From Ophiothrix spiculata (Eukaryota; Echinodermata; Ophiuroidea; Amphilepidida; Ophiotrichidae), in NCBI GenBank assembly GCA_000969725.1, contig JXSR01S033481.1: 42,596 nucleotides of DNA; one strand, 5' to 3'. The notes under the pieces were generated by a model. That model did no database searches. It was not told where the DNA came from and worked only from the letters and a program-made list of their open reading frames with translations. Each line of letters begins with the position of its first letter. The first letter of the stretch is position 1. Both the position numbers and the translations under genes were made by a program. Below are positions 41,269-42,596 of this stretch, piece by piece.

Positions 41269-41570
41269 GTGCAAGAATTTATCAAAATAGCAGTAATTTG
41301 TTGTATTTGCGGCAAGTCATTTTCAAGGACTGGCAATCTCAAGAGACATTTGAAAAGGCCATTCACAAGAATACACAAGACGGATCCTAAATTGTTTTGC
41401 CAAATTTGTGGAGCACTCTTTGCACAGGCATGTACTCTTACAAGGCATATTAACAGCCAACGTCATGATCAATCTCACAAATGCAAAGATTGTGGGAAAT
41501 CCTTCCAACAGAAGTTTTCTCTGACACGGCATTCACTTTTGCACAAAGACAGAACTGTGTTTACTTGCAG
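41269..41570 (+). CDS. C2H2 zinc-finger protein, internal exon (partial gene)
   Basis: One exon of a C2H2 zinc-finger protein, probably a nuclear DNA-binding factor. Counting the codon at 41,269 as 1: finger 1 has C11-x2-C14-x12-H27, but the second His is at 36 (x8), so its tail is unusual. Finger 2 is C44-x2-C47-x12-H60-x5-H66. Finger 3 is C72-x2-C75-x12-H88-x3-H92, followed by a linker (KDRTVFTC) leading into a fourth finger at C100. The sequence then meets CAG/GTACAA at 41,570/41,571, a good splice donor. On the left, a pyrimidine-containing stretch ending TTGTACAG (41,268) is the best acceptor; the frame is open back to 41,230. The exon would be 302 bp and end in mid-codon. Neighbouring exons were not found in this window. 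It lies inside the inverted repeats at 40,393-42,154. The protein's identity is unknown; finger number and order are too generic to name it. Confidence 0.75.
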
Positions 41571-41593
41571 GTACAAATGTATTCATTTGTTAC

Positions 41594-41975
41594 ACCCTGT
41601 ATATTTAAAACAATCAATTTAATCAATCCTAAAGTTACTCAAATAACACAATTTAGATCCATTTTTGTTTCATCAGGTTGAGCAATGTTAAATACAGTGC
41701 TTATTTGCTAAATTTTATGCACAGGACACATTTTCCTGAATATAAAAAATACAAAGCTGAAAATAACCCCTAAATTTGTAACACCCTGTATAATGTATGC
41801 AACATTGATGAAGAACTTTTTTCAGGTATGTATGGATGAGCAATAGGCTAAACTATATGCTCATCAACTTTTTATATACAAATCTTATTTTTTTGTCTGG
41901 ATGTCAAACAATTGATGATCATTTTAATGATATTTTTGTTTGTCTCACCCTGTATAACACTTAGCCACCCTGTAC
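41594..41975. repeat. Cluster of CACCCTGTA motifs
   Basis: ACACCCTGTATA (about 41,593), AACACCCTGTATAA (41,781), TCACCCTGTATAAC (41,946) and CCACCCTGTACG (41,965) all read in the same direction within 380 bp. This is the complement of the TACAGGGTG core of mariner-type ends. No opposite-strand partners were seen nearby. Confidence 0.55.
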
Positions 41976-42156
41976 GCTTGACTTCATATGCATATTTTAA
42001 AATTGCTGACACAATTAGCTTTCAGGATATATATACTTATATGCACTTAAAATGCATATTTTTGGAAATCCGGAGGGTTTTATATAAGAAGAGGCTATAT
42101 TTCACTAAAACACACATGAAACGTGTTTGGGTCCGAACTTAAAAAATGAGACCATA

Positions 42157-42596
42157 TTGCAATGTATTAAGCTTAAACTTGTAACTTGTGTACATTACAG
42201 ATGAACTCAGTACTATTTATAACTAAAACTGTAGAATTGATTTTTTTCTTGCTACGCACAATGCAGATTTATTAAAATAGACCTAGATCATGAAAAGTCA
42301 GAGATTTGGAATAACATCCTCTGAAGTAAGAAAAACGTGGAGAGGTATTTTTTCATATAAGGCACAATCACAAATATATCCTTAACAGTGTCTTTAGTTT
42401 AAAGCAATACTGTAAGGTTTTGATCAAAAATGGTTTAGAGTGTAAACAGCATAAAATGGAGGAATGTGACTATCTAAAAGCATTTTCAAGTGCATTTTGT
42501 GAAAAAAAATGTTTTGCCACCAAATAATGGATAAAAAGTATATGCATGCTTTCCTATACTAATACATGTGGAATTAAATTTGGGATCCCGAATTTA
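42157..42596. other. No recognised feature
   Basis: AT-rich sequence to the window end. ATTGCAATGT at 42,157 also occurs at 40,314, just left of the inverted-repeat unit. Confidence 0.45.

Larger units (their letters stand above)
40393..42154. mobile_element. Inverted-repeat unit enclosing a zinc-finger exon
   Basis: TGGTCTCATTTTTTAAGTTT at 40,393 is matched by GAACTTAAAAAATGAGACCA ending 42,154 (one mismatch in 20), and the arms extend to about 36 bp (GGACCCAA, ACGTG). TA lies directly outside both (40,391-40,392 and 42,155-42,156). This is what a 1,762-bp Tc1/mariner-like insertion would look like. The contents are not transposase: a GGA-rich purine tract, a C2H2 zinc-finger exon and several CACCCTGTA motifs. 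An alternative is two separate copies of one MITE in opposite orientation on either side of a host exon. Confidence 0.6.

Overview
The window looks like non-coding, AT-rich nuclear DNA of a metazoan, probably a marine invertebrate. Evidence for this is the lack of long ORFs, tRNA-derived SINEs, a Tc1 transposase relic, many TA-flanked inverted-repeat (MITE-like) elements, dispersed AGCGCTTT repeats with microsatellite tails, and one C2H2 zinc-finger exon with a candidate splice donor. I cannot name the species. Nothing looks bacterial or viral. All alignments were made by eye, so element ends are good to a few bases where a TA duplication is visible and are otherwise approximate.

Layout. 0-2.1 kb: a 2.2-copy tandem repeat, an inverted-repeat element with a small ORF, and a tRNA-type SINE. 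2.5-7.5 kb: a 1,048-bp element with about 190-bp inverted repeats, then a roughly 1-kb TA element that itself contains a 470-bp MITE, both sitting in a segment whose diverged copies recur at 17.6-19.1 and 22.5-22.9 kb. 7.6-11.9 kb: foldback elements and a hAT-like end. 12.4-13.9 kb: a broken DD34E Tc1 transposase and a TA MITE. 13.9-15.7 kb: nothing recognised. 15.7-19.5 kb: four further inverted-repeat elements. 20.8-28.7 kb: a mosaic of partial duplications spaced about 4.2-4.3 kb, with AGCGC repeats, a second SINE and a striking 1.1-kb element with a 22-bp array and inverted partner units. 29-37.9 kb: more duplicated blocks, a perfect 28-bp-arm hairpin, a third SINE, and two MITEs that share one TA. 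38.3-39.9 kb: a nested pair of elements. 40.4-42.15 kb: matching inverted repeats with TA flanks enclose the zinc-finger exon.

Only two pieces of real protein-coding sequence can be supported: the Tc1 relic (dead: three frames, a stop) and the zinc-finger exon. The rest is best read as intergenic or intronic DNA shaped by repeated insertion of small DNA transposons and by local duplication. Several insertions can be timed against each other because duplicated copies within the window preserve the uninterrupted site.
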